Below, in pieces: positions 18,088-26,660 of a stretch of DNA of 64,000 nt. The notes beneath the pieces are model-generated. The model had not been told where the DNA came from. It saw only the letters and a list, made by a program, of their open reading frames with translations, and searched no databases. The stretch lies in the NCBI GenBank assembly GCA_958295515.1, contig CATQGW010000001.1, forward strand, positions 942,658 to 1,006,657, in the 5' to 3' direction. How positions within the stretch are numbered: position 1 is the stretch's first letter; each line of letters starts with the position of its first letter. A program made the position numbers and the translations under genes. This DNA is from an uncultured Dehalococcoidia bacterium. Its GTDB lineage: Bacteria; Chloroflexota; Dehalococcoidia; Bin125.

Positions 18088-18285
18088 GTGCGCCGACACT
18101 TCGCCGTCCTCACCGCCGCGCTGATCGGTCTGCTGCTGAGCAGCGGGGCCGTGCTGGCGGCCGGCGCGGAGGGCGGCGGTCTGGGCGCAGGGCCGATCAT
18201 CGGGATCGTGATCTCGATTGCGCTCGCCGCGCTGCTGATCGGCGGTTCGCTGGGCTACATCCTGCCCAAGCCGCCCAAGCGGTGA
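18088..18285 (+). CDS. Small two-segment membrane protein
   Basis: A GTG start at 18088 opens a 65-residue protein. It has an N-terminal hydrophobic segment (AVLTAALIGLLLSSGAVLAA, signal or anchor), a glycine-rich linker and a second helix (PIIGIVISIALAALLIGGSL), then a basic end PKPPKR. It is tightly spaced between the DinB-like and methyltransferase genes, which supports translation. Function is not recognisable; it is probably a small inner-membrane protein. Confidence 0.6.
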   Translation: MRRHFAVLTAALIGLLLSSGAVLAAGAEGGGLGAGPIIGIVISIALAALLIGGSLGYILPKPPKR

Positions 18286-18292
18286 GCGGACG

Positions 18293-18922
18293 GTGACCGA
18301 CGAGTCGCCCTTCCGCCCGGAGCATTTCGGCAAGTACGACGAGTCCGACGACGCGCTGTTCTACACGGAGCCGCGCTTCGTGACGCATATTGACGATGTC
18401 GCGATCGCAGCGCTCTCGGCGCACTACGCGGCAGTGCTTCAGCCCGACCACCGGGTGCTGGACTTGATGTCGTCGTGGGTATCGCACCTGCCGGATGGAT
18501 ACAAGCCGGCCAAAGCGGTTGGGCTGGGGATGAACGCGGCGGAGTTGGCGCGCAATCCCGCGCTGGATCAGTGGGTGGTCCAGGACCTCAATGAGAATCC
18601 GACGCTGTCCTGGGAAGCCGCCAGCTTCGATGCCGCGCTGATTGCGGTCTCGGTGCAGTATCTACAGCGTCCGCTGGAGGTGTTCGCAGAGATTGCGCGG
18701 GTGCTGGAGCCGGGCGGGATCTGCATCGTCTCATTCTCCAACCGCTGCTTTCCCACCAAGGCAGTCGCGCTCTGGCAAGGGCTGAACGATGCAGGGCACG
18801 TGCAGCAGGTGGGAGCCTACTTCCACCACGCCGGCGGCTTCGAGCGCTCGCAATGGTTCGAGCGCAAACATCCCGGCGCAGACCCGCTCTACATCGTGCA
18901 AGCCCGCACCCCTCACGACTAG
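18293..18922 (+). CDS. SAM-dependent methyltransferase
   Basis: The 209-residue protein has the class I fold. VLDLMSSWVSHLP corresponds to motif I, in which the usual glycine-rich loop is replaced. AVGLGMNAAEL and DAALIAVSVQYLQRP follow, then EIARVLEPGGICIVSFSNRCFP, the post-motif III strand common to methyltransferase_11 proteins. A GTG start at 18293 lies eight bases after the previous stop, so the three genes 17637-18922 probably form one unit. The lack of a GxGxG loop is typical of one subfamily and does not prove inactivity. Substrate is unknown. Confidence 0.75.
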   Translation: MTDESPFRPEHFGKYDESDDALFYTEPRFVTHIDDVAIAALSAHYAAVLQPDHRVLDLMSSWVSHLPDGYKPAKAVGLGMNAAELARNPALDQWVVQDLNENPTLSWEAASFDAALIAVSVQYLQRPLEVFAEIARVLEPGGICIVSFSNRCFPTKAVALWQGLNDAGHVQQVGAYFHHAGGFERSQWFERKHPGADPLYIVQARTPHD

Positions 18923-18998
18923 CGTCTGCTCTCACCCTCCCGACATTCCCATCCCGCCATACCCACACTCATCTATGCGCTACGCCCGCACTGCCACC

Positions 18999-19031
18999 CC
19001 GTCATACCTGCGCTTGCCGTGGGTATAACGG
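18999..19031. repeat. REP-like repeat half-element, copy 3
   Basis: The palindrome CCGTCATACCTGCGC followed by TTGCCGTGGGTATAACGG is one arm of the dispersed repeat family, close to the right arm of copy 1. The remainder of 18923-19274 is lower in GC than its surroundings and shows no coding frame or RNA gene that I can recognise. Confidence 0.6.
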
Positions 19032-19274
19032 CGTTCCCAGCACCCAACCCAGCACCCGCCGTCCCTCTCCCTCTCTTCCGTCGCCCCGACTTTGATCGGC
19101 GGGCTTACCCATACCACTTTCCAACTCAGTCCATCTCGACGCCACACCGCTTACTCACCGTCTTTGCAGGAGAGAAGTGAGGAGAAGAGTAGAAAGTCAT
19201 GCGCTCAAACAGCGTTGTAGATCATTCCTACTGTCATTCTCGCACAAGCACGAACAGCAGAATTGCAAGCAGCC

Positions 19275-21356
19275 CTAAGGGCACGAGTCGTCCGGCACGC
19301 GGACCACGAGGCCGCCGACGTCGCCGTTCGTCAGATCAATGATTAGCAGTTCGGTCCCTGTTCCGGTCGCGCCCTCGTCCCGTGCGGCATACACTCCGCA
19401 CCCACGGAACGTAAGTCCTACGAACAGCATTGCATGCTTGCGGAGAGCGCTCGCCCTTAACGAAAAGGCCCCGTCCCTGGACGCACGAACTGATGCTCCG
19501 CTTACGCCAACAAGCGCTACTAGTACGCCGTTGAGCCCGTGTCCATCCTGGTCAACGATGTGGCCACTGACCCGTGGGCAGAGTTCACTCGACATGCGGA
19601 TCGACACGTCTGTCACTTGGTCTTCGAGTGGGATCGACAATGCATCTTCCTGAGTCGCCGCGAAGCCATTGTCGCCGTAGAACAACAAACAGGTATCGTC
19701 TTGCCGGATTTCCAGGACGATCTCTTGTAACCCGGCATTCCAGCTAGGGATCGGTCGGATACGAAACTCCCCGTTCGCGTCAGTCGACGCACCGTTAAAG
19801 ATACGCGGATAGGCATCATCCGGCTTGTGCGCTCTCACCAGTACGCCACGGATTGGTGCTCCATCGTCGCCAGTGAGTTTGCCCTGAATGAGCCGACCTG
19901 TGGGCTCTCCGTAGCCGCAGGAAGTATGATCGGCTAGATGTGACTGCCATAGCTGGTGGAGTTCGACATAGAATTCACGAACCGAGATGGCGAAGACATC
20001 CTGAAACACGTCGTACCATGGCAGCTGTGACTGCCAGCGGCCTTGCGGTCCCGCTGGGGAGGGAGCAAGGCGTCGCCAGTACTCAACGACGGACGCGTTA
20101 CCAGCGCGCGCGGCAAGGGCAAGCGTGGCGAACGCGCCTAATCCGTAAGGAGATCTCAGAAGTTTGCCCTCTAGACTGAAAGGCCCGCTCGGCAGAGGCC
20201 CAAGGAAACATAATGTGGACCTCACGCTCCCGTCAGGGAACCGTCGCAGCACTCCCCAGTGGCCTTCTTCTTCGAAGGACGGATGTTGCAGAACGAATTT
20301 AGCCCGTTCCGCGTTCCCTTCCAACATCCAGAGTGGTGTGTTTGTTGCCCAGGGGCTGAACTGAACCTGCAATACGTGAAAGTATTCGTGGCTCAGTGTG
20401 TAGAGACACAGGGTTTTGTGACGGTCTGACATAGTGCCGCCATCACTAGTGTCCAGGCATGTGCTTCCATATACTGAAAGCTCATCGAAGCGGGCCCACC
20501 CGCTATCTCCGAGGTAAACAGTCAGCGTCGAATGATCGGCCTCGATCCCGTAGCGCGCTGCGAAGAAGTCCAGCACATCACCCACCAAAACGTTGAAAGC
20601 ATCTCGTTGCTGCTGCGTCGCCTCTGACGGATAATCGACGGACGGCAGCACGCCGGTGGGCTGGAGCCAGTTGACGGTGCGGCTGACCTCTACCCAGAGC
20701 GCTTCGCCTCGGCGGATGACAGGCGCTTCTGTTTCGCCGTCCACTGCGTCCGCCTCACTGCCCCTGTCTACGATGAGCTGCGTTGAGCGTTCGGGTGATG
20801 TCCATGACTGCCACTGCTGCGTCGCCGCGTCCCAGCGGCGAACCGTACGCAACGACCAGCCGATCCCCAATGCGAGATGGTCAATCGCCGAGCCATCGCT
20901 CCCCGACCAGGCCACCAGGTTGTAGCCTGCTTGCAGCTGAACAAGCCCGCGGACTGGGTAGGCCGACCGCGTCCACTCCACCGACTCGTTTCCACCAACC
21001 TGCACCAGTAAGCCCATGCCTGGTTTCAGTGTCCGCAACGTGTGAAGCTCCACGGGGACGTCCCGAGAGGCGACCAGCCACTGCCGCTGCAGCGCGTCCC
21101 AAGCCCACACCGTCTCCACTTCCGCAACGGCATTGAAGAGATTTGCGACCGAAGCCTCCGGCTCGATCCAGCCGACGAGATTGTCGCCCGGCCGGAGCAC
21201 GGTGACCATTGTGTCGGTGGGTTGCGGCCGCGGTGCCGCGACCGTTTCCGGCTCTTGCGCGGAAGCCGCGTTGAGCGCGACGACGAAGAGCAACGCCACG
21301 ATCAGCGCGACAGCCGCGAGGCGAGACAACGCCTTGTTCCCGGGCGGGTTCACCAC
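19275..21356 (-). CDS. Secreted HExxH metalloprotease-like multidomain protein
   Basis: The 693-residue protein has an N-terminal export signal (LAAVALIVALLFVVALNAASA). Two copies of an 80-residue unit follow (residues about 50-130 and 135-225), each with PGDNLVGW or AGYNLVAW, a WxWD...QWL/QWQ strand and GxGLLVQV or GEALWVEV. Residues about 245-450 are a gluzincin-like domain with HEYFH (323-327) and downstream WMLEGNAE, giving the third ligand glutamate. Two carboxypeptidase-regulatory-like beta domains close the protein (GDDGAPIRGVLVRA and DQDGHGLNGVLVAL). It is likely an extracellular or surface peptidase; proteolytic activity is inferred only from the zinc motif. Confidence 0.75.
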   Translation of the reverse strand: MVNPPGNKALSRLAAVALIVALLFVVALNAASAQEPETVAAPRPQPTDTMVTVLRPGDNLVGWIEPEASVANLFNAVAEVETVWAWDALQRQWLVASRDVPVELHTLRTLKPGMGLLVQVGGNESVEWTRSAYPVRGLVQLQAGYNLVAWSGSDGSAIDHLALGIGWSLRTVRRWDAATQQWQSWTSPERSTQLIVDRGSEADAVDGETEAPVIRRGEALWVEVSRTVNWLQPTGVLPSVDYPSEATQQQRDAFNVLVGDVLDFFAARYGIEADHSTLTVYLGDSGWARFDELSVYGSTCLDTSDGGTMSDRHKTLCLYTLSHEYFHVLQVQFSPWATNTPLWMLEGNAERAKFVLQHPSFEEEGHWGVLRRFPDGSVRSTLCFLGPLPSGPFSLEGKLLRSPYGLGAFATLALAARAGNASVVEYWRRLAPSPAGPQGRWQSQLPWYDVFQDVFAISVREFYVELHQLWQSHLADHTSCGYGEPTGRLIQGKLTGDDGAPIRGVLVRAHKPDDAYPRIFNGASTDANGEFRIRPIPSWNAGLQEIVLEIRQDDTCLLFYGDNGFAATQEDALSIPLEDQVTDVSIRMSSELCPRVSGHIVDQDGHGLNGVLVALVGVSGASVRASRDGAFSLRASALRKHAMLFVGLTFRGCGVYAARDEGATGTGTELLIIDLTNGDVGGLVVRVPDDSCP

Positions 21357-21364
21357 CGCGCGCC

Positions 21365-22306
21365 CTAGCGGAACTCGGGGATCACCGTTTCGGCGAACGC
21401 CTGGGCCGGCTCGATGGTGTCGCGGCCGAAGAACTCGATCATGAACATGTCGCAGCCCAGCTCGACATGCTTCGCGATCCGCTGCTTGATCATGTCCGCC
21501 GTGCCCGTCAGCGCCATCTCGCCGGCGGGGTTGCCCATGTGCCCGCCGAAGATTTTCTGGGCGCGCTCAACCATCGGGCCGAGCGCTTCGTCGCTCTCGG
21601 CGAGCGTGACCAGGCACTGCTGCGAGACGCGGATTTCGTCGGGGTCGCGGTCAAGCCGCTCGGCGTGGCCGCGCAGCACCGAGACCTTGTGCGCGAGGAT
21701 GTCCTGCGAACCCGCCGAGTTGTTCCAGATGTCGGCGTGCTGCGCGGCGATCCGCATCGTCACCTTTTCGCCGCCGCCGCCGACCAGAATCGGCGGCACG
21801 CGCGGCGGCTTTGGCTCGGTGACCAGCTGGTCCGTCTGGAAGAACTCGCCGTCGAACGTGACCTCCTGCTGGTCGGGGTCCCACATCTGGCGGAAGATTT
21901 GCAGCCCCTCTTCGAGCTGGCCGAGCCGCTCGCGGCCGCTCAGGAAGGGCATCCCGAAGTCGGTGAACTCGCGCGGCATCCAGCCCGAGCCGAAGCCGGG
22001 GATCACGCGCCCGCCGGCGATGTTGTCCACCGTCGCGATCATCTTGCCGGTGTGCGCCGGGTTGCGCATGCCGACCGGGGTGACGAGTGTGCCGATCTGC
22101 GGCGACTCGGTCACGGCGGCAATGCCGGCCGCAAGCGTCCAGGCTTCGAGCATCGGAATCGCCGGCGACTGCGGGCCGTAGAGGTGGTCGTTGACCCACA
22201 GCGAGTCGAACCCCATCTCCTCAAAGGCCTCGGCGGCCCGCTTCGTCTCCGCCCAGCTGCGCTTGATCTGCGGCACCATCACCCCGAAATGCACGCCGTC
22301 GGTCAT
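21365..22306 (-). CDS. LLM class flavin-dependent oxidoreductase (F420/FMN type)
   Basis: The 313-residue protein matches the luciferase-like monooxygenase fold: FEEMGFDSLWVNDHLYGP, LEAWTLAAGIAAVT, IGTLVTPVGMRNPAHTGKM, GRVIPGFGSGW and ILVGGGGEKVTMRIAAQHAD. These positions bind F420 or FMN in the TIM barrel. The reaction is either F420-dependent redox chemistry or flavin-dependent monooxygenation of an unknown organic substrate. A second paralogue lies at 58395-59228. It ends eight bases from the start of the secreted metalloprotease-like gene, in the same direction. Confidence 0.88.
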   Translation of the reverse strand: MTDGVHFGVMVPQIKRSWAETKRAAEAFEEMGFDSLWVNDHLYGPQSPAIPMLEAWTLAAGIAAVTESPQIGTLVTPVGMRNPAHTGKMIATVDNIAGGRVIPGFGSGWMPREFTDFGMPFLSGRERLGQLEEGLQIFRQMWDPDQQEVTFDGEFFQTDQLVTEPKPPRVPPILVGGGGEKVTMRIAAQHADIWNNSAGSQDILAHKVSVLRGHAERLDRDPDEIRVSQQCLVTLAESDEALGPMVERAQKIFGGHMGNPAGEMALTGTADMIKQRIAKHVELGCDMFMIEFFGRDTIEPAQAFAETVIPEFR

Positions 22307-22395
22307 GGGTCGTTCCTCTCATCCGGTGCAGTCGCTGTGGTGCAGGGTAGCGCAGCGGCCATCGGATGCGGCAGTCCGAGTGGTTTCCCGCAGTC

Positions 22396-22605
22396 TCAGG
22401 CACGCTCGAAGTCGGCGCGGTCGATCTCGAGGTCTCGCAGAATCGCCGCGAGCGTGCCCTGCCTCAGGTCCCTGCTGCCCCAATTGGGAATTGTTGTGCG
22501 AGTCCCCGTCGAAGGATTGCGCCAAATCTCATGGGAGCCGCGCGCCTGTCGGTCGAACTCGCAGCCCAAAGCGCGGAGTTTCCGCGCCAGCTCGCGATAG
22601 GTCAC
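22396..22605 (-). CDS. hicA: HicA-type mRNA interferase toxin
   Basis: The 69-residue protein has the double-stranded-RNA-binding-like HicA fold. The N-terminal helix is TYRELARKLRALGCEFDRQ, followed by RGSHEIWRNP containing the catalytic histidine. IPNWGSRDLRQGTLAAILRD is the usual closing segment. HicA cleaves mRNA independently of the ribosome. Its ATG overlaps the hicB stop by four bases, with antitoxin upstream, the less common B-A order. Confidence 0.88.
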   Translation of the reverse strand: MTYRELARKLRALGCEFDRQARGSHEIWRNPSTGTRTTIPNWGSRDLRQGTLAAILRDLEIDRADFERA

Positions 22606-22838
22606 ACAGTCACCACGAGCTCGCCGGCCTGCGTGATGCTCGACGGGAGCGGATCGCCATGCTCAAGACACGAGGCGATGAACCCGGCGGCGACGCTCTC
22701 GAGATTGGCCAGCGCCTCCGCGGCGGTCTCCCCCCAAGCGCGGCAACCGGGCAGGCTCGGCACCTCGGCCAGGTACAGGTCCTCCGTCTCGGCGCGAGGC
22801 TCGCTCAGCGTGTACGGCAAGCGGTAACGCTGGGGCAT
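22602..22838 (-). CDS. hicB: HicB-type antitoxin
   Basis: The 78-residue protein contains the partial RNase H-like HicB core: LYLAEVPSLPGCRAWGETAAEALANLESVAAG, here cited in parts as AEVPSLPGC and GETAAEALANLE. It is the short form without an obvious C-terminal DNA-binding domain, so operon autoregulation may rely on another protein. Start is the ATG at 22838, preceded by GACGGAGAGACGGAC; an upstream in-frame extension lacks family similarity. Confidence 0.85.
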   Translation of the reverse strand: MPQRYRLPYTLSEPRAETEDLYLAEVPSLPGCRAWGETAAEALANLESVAAGFIASCLEHGDPLPSSITQAGELVVTV

Positions 22839-22911
22839 GTCCGTCTCTCCGTCGCTGTGCAGGCTAGCAGCGGTTGGGGTTGAGCCGATTTTGGGGCGGG
22901 CGAGTTGACAA

Positions 22912-23916
22912 GTGGGGGGGGGGCACAATCACCGCGAACGCCGCCGTGCGCACGACACAGCGGGACTGGCGCTGGTCGGCTGCGGCGACGATGACGACGA
23001 TGACGCACAGCCGGCCTCGGCGTATCGGGCCGCACAGTACGTCGCCGGCGAGTTCGACATGCTCTGGTTGCCGTGGTTGGGATTTCCGTCAGAGAACGAG
23101 GCCGTGCGGGCCCAAGTCGGCGAGGAGAACCTCGTCGAAGTGCCCATGCAAGCGAGCTGGAACATAGCGATATACATCCACACCAAGGTCGAGCCCTACA
23201 CCGACCCGCGCGTGCGCCTCGCCCTGCATCTCGCCACCAACCGGGAACAGTTCTTCGCGGTGTCCCAAGGCTTCCTGGAGATCGGCGGGCCGATCGGCCA
23301 CGCATCCGGCGCATACGCGTGGACCGTTGACGAGCTCCGCCAACGGCCCGGCTACCGCTCCGGCGCCCTGCGCGAGGAGGACCTGGCCGAGGGTCGGCGG
23401 CTGCTCGAGGCCAGCGGCTACGACCCGGAGAGCGTGCCGCCGATGAGCTGCAGCGATGGGGTGACCCCGAACGCTGAGGTGATGCAGCAGAACTTTGCCG
23501 AAATCGGCTTCGAGGTCGATCTCGAGGAGGTTCCTGACACGGAGCACCTCACCAGGCGGGCAACGGGGGATTTCACCATCAGCACGCATGGCCAGGGGGG
23601 CGAGTTCGACCCCGACGTCCTCCGCGGCAAGCATCACAGCGCCGGCGGGCGGAACTTCGGCGAGTTCTCGGACCCCGAGATCGACTCGCTGCTGGAGCAG
23701 GGACGCATCACCCTCGGTGTCGAGAACCGTGTGCCGATCTACGACGAGATCCAGACCAAGTTGCTCGAAGAGCACGTTCCCCGGATCTACTGGAGTTGGG
23801 GCCAGCCGGTCGTCGGACACCGTCCCTGGGTCAAGGGCTACGGCCCGACCAACAGCAGCACCGCCGCCACCCAGCGGCTGTACCGGTCGTGGTTCGAGGG
23901 CAAGCCCGGGGTCTAG
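22912..23916 (+). pseudogene. Decayed peptide ABC transporter substrate-binding protein (family 5)
   Basis: The frame begins with a damaged leader containing a lipobox-like LALVGCG and an aspartate run. It then jumps straight to the C-terminal half of a family 5 solute-binding protein (YIHTKVEPYTDPRVRLALHLATNRE, cited as EPYTDPRVRLALHLATNRE). At about 330 residues it is roughly 200 shorter than intact homologues, with the missing part lying between leader and lobe. The only start nearby is a GTG in a run of nine G. The two permease genes follow. An internal deletion plus loss of the start makes a pseudogene most likely. Confidence 0.7.
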
Positions 23917-23959
23917 CGGGATTGAACCGCGGCGCTTCCCCCGCTCCGCCCGACCTCAG

Positions 23960-24020
23960 CCCCCCTCCCCCTCTCCATTGCTCCCCAATGAAGAGGGGGG
24001 ACCGGAGGGGGAGGGGACGG
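23960..24020 (+). other. Imperfect GC-rich hairpin between binding-protein remnant and permease
   Basis: C-rich arms (CCCCCTCCCCCTCTCCATTG) face G-rich arms (CCAATGAAGAGGGGGG and GGAGGGGGAGGGG), giving a long imperfect stem with a short loop near 23980. It could slow transcription or stabilise the processed permease mRNA, as is common between the binding-protein and permease genes of ABC operons. There is no T-run, so it is not a clear terminator. Confidence 0.45.
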
Positions 24021-24066
24021 TCCGAGCCTCCGGCGCCGTCCGCCCGGCCGCGAGGAGCCAACGCTG

Positions 24067-25029
24067 ATGCGCACCTACGTCATTCGACGGCTGCTGCTAG
24101 TGCCAGTCACGGTGCTCCTGCTGTCGATCTTCGCCTTCGGCCTGGTCCGGCTCGTGCCGGGATCGGTGGTTGACGCGCGCCTCTCCAACACCATGGGCGC
24201 CTCGGCGGGCGCCGATCCGGAGCAGCGCGCCGCGCTGGAGGCCCATTTCGGGCTCGACAAGCCGGTCCCCGTGCAGTATGTGAATTGGATCGGACAGGTC
24301 TTCAGCGGCGATTTCGGCGACTCCTGGCTGACGCGGGAGTCCATTATGGACACCTTCGCCCGCCGCATGCTCGTTACGGCCGAACTACTCTTCCTGACGC
24401 TGGTGCTGTACATCCCGATTGGGGTTGGCACGGGGATCTGGTCGGCCGTGCGCCGCAACCGGCCGGACGACTACGGCATCCGCTTCATCACGGTGCTCTT
24501 CCTCGCCATCCCCAACTTCTGGCTGGCCACGCTGGTCGTGTTAATCCCGCTCGTGCTCTGGCACTACGCGCTGCCTGCCCCCTATGAACAACTCTGGCAT
24601 GATCCGGGCACCAACCTGATCCAGGTGATCGTGCCGGCGGCGGTCGCGGCGCTGTCGGGCGCGGCTGTGCTGGGACGGCTGGCGCGCTCGGAGATGCTGG
24701 AAGTGCTGCGCCAGGATTACGTGCGCACCGCCTACGCCAAGGGCGTCTCCGGCCGCGTCGTGATCCTGCGCCACGCCCTGCGCAACGCCATGATCCCCCT
24801 GATCACGCTGATCGGGCTCGTCTTCGCCGAGGGCGTCGCGGGCTCGGTCATCGTCGAGCAGATCTTCGGTCTGCCGGGCATGGGCCGCTTACTTGTTCAG
24901 TCCATCTTCGCGAACGATCTGCCGGTAGTGCAGCTCTGGATGCTGTTCTTCGGCACGGCGTTCGTGCTCATCAACTTGACGGTTGACCTGAGCTACGCCG
25001 TCTTCGATCCCCGGGTCCGGTTCCAATGA
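24067..25029 (+). CDS. Peptide/nickel-type ABC transporter permease (DppB-like)
   Basis: The 320-residue integral membrane protein starts MRTYVIRRLLLVPVTVLLLSIFAF and has about six transmembrane helices. The cytoplasmic EAA-type loop YVRTAYAKGVSGRVVILRHALRN (cited as RTAYAKGVSGRVVILRHAL) and the segment GVAGSVIVEQIFGLPGMGRL are hallmarks of DppB/OppB permeases. It would form the import channel with the next gene. No ATP-binding subunits are encoded downstream, and the binding protein is degraded, so the transporter may be non-functional or use ATPases from elsewhere. Confidence 0.9.
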   Translation: MRTYVIRRLLLVPVTVLLLSIFAFGLVRLVPGSVVDARLSNTMGASAGADPEQRAALEAHFGLDKPVPVQYVNWIGQVFSGDFGDSWLTRESIMDTFARRMLVTAELLFLTLVLYIPIGVGTGIWSAVRRNRPDDYGIRFITVLFLAIPNFWLATLVVLIPLVLWHYALPAPYEQLWHDPGTNLIQVIVPAAVAALSGAAVLGRLARSEMLEVLRQDYVRTAYAKGVSGRVVILRHALRNAMIPLITLIGLVFAEGVAGSVIVEQIFGLPGMGRLLVQSIFANDLPVVQLWMLFFGTAFVLINLTVDLSYAVFDPRVRFQ

Positions 25030-25071
25030 GCGCCGCCCATTCGACCGACCAGCCGGGCGCGGCCGTCTTCG

Positions 25072-25929
25072 ATGAGTACGGCGTCCTGGTGCGGCCGCCG
25101 CTGCGCCGGCGCGCGGCGACTGCTGCGGCAGCATCCCCTGGGCGCGTTCGGGCTGTTGATTGCGCTCGCCATGATCGCGCTCGCCGCCTTCGGACCACTG
25201 ATCAGCGGTGATCCGACCAAACTCTCCCCGGACATCCTGGCCGCCCCCGGCGGCGAGTACTGGTTCGGCACCGACCATCTCGGCCGGGACTATTTCGCGC
25301 GCGTGGTCGCGGGCGCCCGGCTCTCGATCTCGCTGGCCCTGACCGCGATGGCGATCGGGGTGGGCATCGCGCTGGTCTGGGGCATGGCCTCGGCCTACGC
25401 GGCCGGCTTGTTCGATCTCCTGTCCCAGCGCGTGCTCGACATGCTGCTGGCCTTCCCCGGCCTCGTGCTGCTGCTGTTGATGGCGCAGGTGACGGGACGC
25501 AACTGGCAATCGATCGCGCTGGGAATGGGGATCATCTTCACGATGGGCATGGTGCGGATCGTGCGAGCGAGCACGCTGGCCACGCTGGGCGCCACCTATG
25601 TCGAAGCGGCCCGCGTGATCGGCGTGCCGCCCTTCCGCATCCTCTGGCGGCACGTGGCGCCCAACATCGGCCCGCCGCTGCTGGTCTACGTCACGACCCT
25701 GCTGGGCGGCGCGATCCTCTTCGAGGGCGCTCTCTCCTTCCTGGCCCTCGGCGTCCCCCCGCCCAACCCGTCCTGGGGCCGCATGCTCGTGGAATCCCGA
25801 GATTACTGGCACCACACCCACCTCAGCATCTTCCCCGGCGTCGCCATCACCCTCGCCGTGCTCGGCTTCAACCTGCTCGGCGATTCCCTGCGCGACATCT
25901 TCGACCCCCGCCTGCGCGGGAGTGGCTGA
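25072..25929 (+). CDS. Peptide-type ABC transporter permease (DppC-like), N-terminal frameshift
   Basis: From about residue 18 the 285-residue frame reads as a DppC permease: RLLRQHPLGAFGLLIALAM, GTDHLGRDYFARVVAGAR, the EAA loop YVEAARVIGVPPFRILWRH, and GAILFEGALSFLALGVPPP. The expected start is the ATG at 25026, overlapping the dppB-like stop as ATGA. That frame reads MSAAHSTDQPGAAVFDEYG and ends at 25211. The two frames join near 25110-25125, so a one-base indel is likely. The in-frame ATG at 25072 could still give a protein with all membrane helices. Confidence 0.75.
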   Translation: MSTASWCGRRCAGARRLLRQHPLGAFGLLIALAMIALAAFGPLISGDPTKLSPDILAAPGGEYWFGTDHLGRDYFARVVAGARLSISLALTAMAIGVGIALVWGMASAYAAGLFDLLSQRVLDMLLAFPGLVLLLLMAQVTGRNWQSIALGMGIIFTMGMVRIVRASTLATLGATYVEAARVIGVPPFRILWRHVAPNIGPPLLVYVTTLLGGAILFEGALSFLALGVPPPNPSWGRMLVESRDYWHHTHLSIFPGVAITLAVLGFNLLGDSLRDIFDPRLRGSG

Positions 25930-25990
25930 GGCCCCTCCCGATTGGGCGGCCAATCGCCAACATGGACTGGTGGTTGCGGCGCAACTGAGG

Positions 25991-26251
25991 TCAGTCGGCG
26001 GCTGCGGGGTCTGCGGCGGCGTTTCGCTTCGCTTCAAGGTCGGCGCGTTCGAGGGCAGCCTGTTTGATGAAGCGGATCAGCGGCCCGCGAGGGCTTCGGG
26101 CCCCGAGGCGAGCCATATCTTCCTGATCGAAATCGATTTCCAAGCGCAGGATCCCCGCACCCTTCTGGGCGGGATCAAAGGGAATCTCTTCCGCCTCGGA
26201 GATATGCGGGCTCCACTCGTGCAGCGGGCTGGGGGTGTGGGAATCGGTCAT
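25991..26251 (-). CDS. Small antitoxin-like protein, partner of the 26248-26586 toxin
   Basis: The 86-residue protein ends with a predicted helix pair (GARSPRGPLIRFIKQAALERADLE). This matches the C-terminal region of another protein in this window at 35601-35840 (GRGAPITQFIRQAALAEAD). The acidic N-terminal half and the ATGA overlap with the gene upstream are typical of antitoxins. The family could not be named; the assignment rests on gene layout and the paralogue. Confidence 0.6.
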   Translation of the reverse strand: MTDSHTPSPLHEWSPHISEAEEIPFDPAQKGAGILRLEIDFDQEDMARLGARSPRGPLIRFIKQAALERADLEAKRNAAADPAAAD

Positions 26252-26586
26252 CGTCTTCGCACCCTACCACCGGGTTGACGGTAGCGGGATTGCTCGTCGC
26301 GGTCCGACGGCCAGCCGGTCACGATGTGCGCGGTTGAGTCGTCCCGCGGTGATTCGAGGATGAATGTCAGCAACCTCCCTGTCCTGTCCGGGCCGATCAT
26401 CAGCACCCGCGCCGGCTGACGGCGGAACCTTCCGCCGGTGTCTATGGTGTCCTGCGCCTCTTGCCTGAAGTACTTGGCCGGACCCTCCCAGACATCATCA
26501 GCGTCGTCGAGGGTCAGACGGTGAGCCCACAGTTCGTCTTCCGTCGCGATGTTGCCGGTGACGCCGGCGTAGGGAATTTCCGGCAC
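26248..26586 (-). CDS. Putative toxin of a small TA pair
   Basis: The 112-residue protein has LWAHRLTLDDADDVWEGPAKYF, RVLMIGPDRTGRLLTFILE and IVTGWPSDRDEQSRYRQPGG. This pattern of an early His/Trp segment, two strands and a basic C-terminus resembles BrnT/RelE-sized toxins. I do not recognise an exact family. A GTG at 26586 with GGGAG close upstream is the best start; the spacing is short, so a non-standard start is possible. A remnant of a homologous C-terminus occurs beside the paralogous antitoxin at 35837-35875. Confidence 0.6.
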   Translation of the reverse strand: MPEIPYAGVTGNIATEDELWAHRLTLDDADDVWEGPAKYFRQEAQDTIDTGGRFRRQPARVLMIGPDRTGRLLTFILESPRDDSTAHIVTGWPSDRDEQSRYRQPGGRVRRR

Positions 26587-26604
26587 ATCTCCCGCCGTAG
26601 ACTG

Positions 26605-26636
26605 CGCGAAGCCCAGCCGTAAGGCTGGGCTTCGCG
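26605..26636 (-). terminator. Perfect hairpin downstream of aceA
   Basis: A 14-base perfect stem, CGCGAAGCCCAGCC with its complement, surrounds a four-base loop (GTAA). It begins about 25 bases after the aceA stop codon and lies just before the toxin gene. There is no following T-run, so it may be a weak terminator or a 3' stabiliser; its position separates aceA from the TA pair. Confidence 0.6.
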
Positions 26637-26660
26637 TGATACGCCCTGGGCTGAGCGGAC

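Noticed and set aside
24067..26660. Missing oppD/oppF ATPases hidden in other frames
   Set aside because: No Walker A or ABC signature was found on either strand between 22.9 and 26.6 kb.
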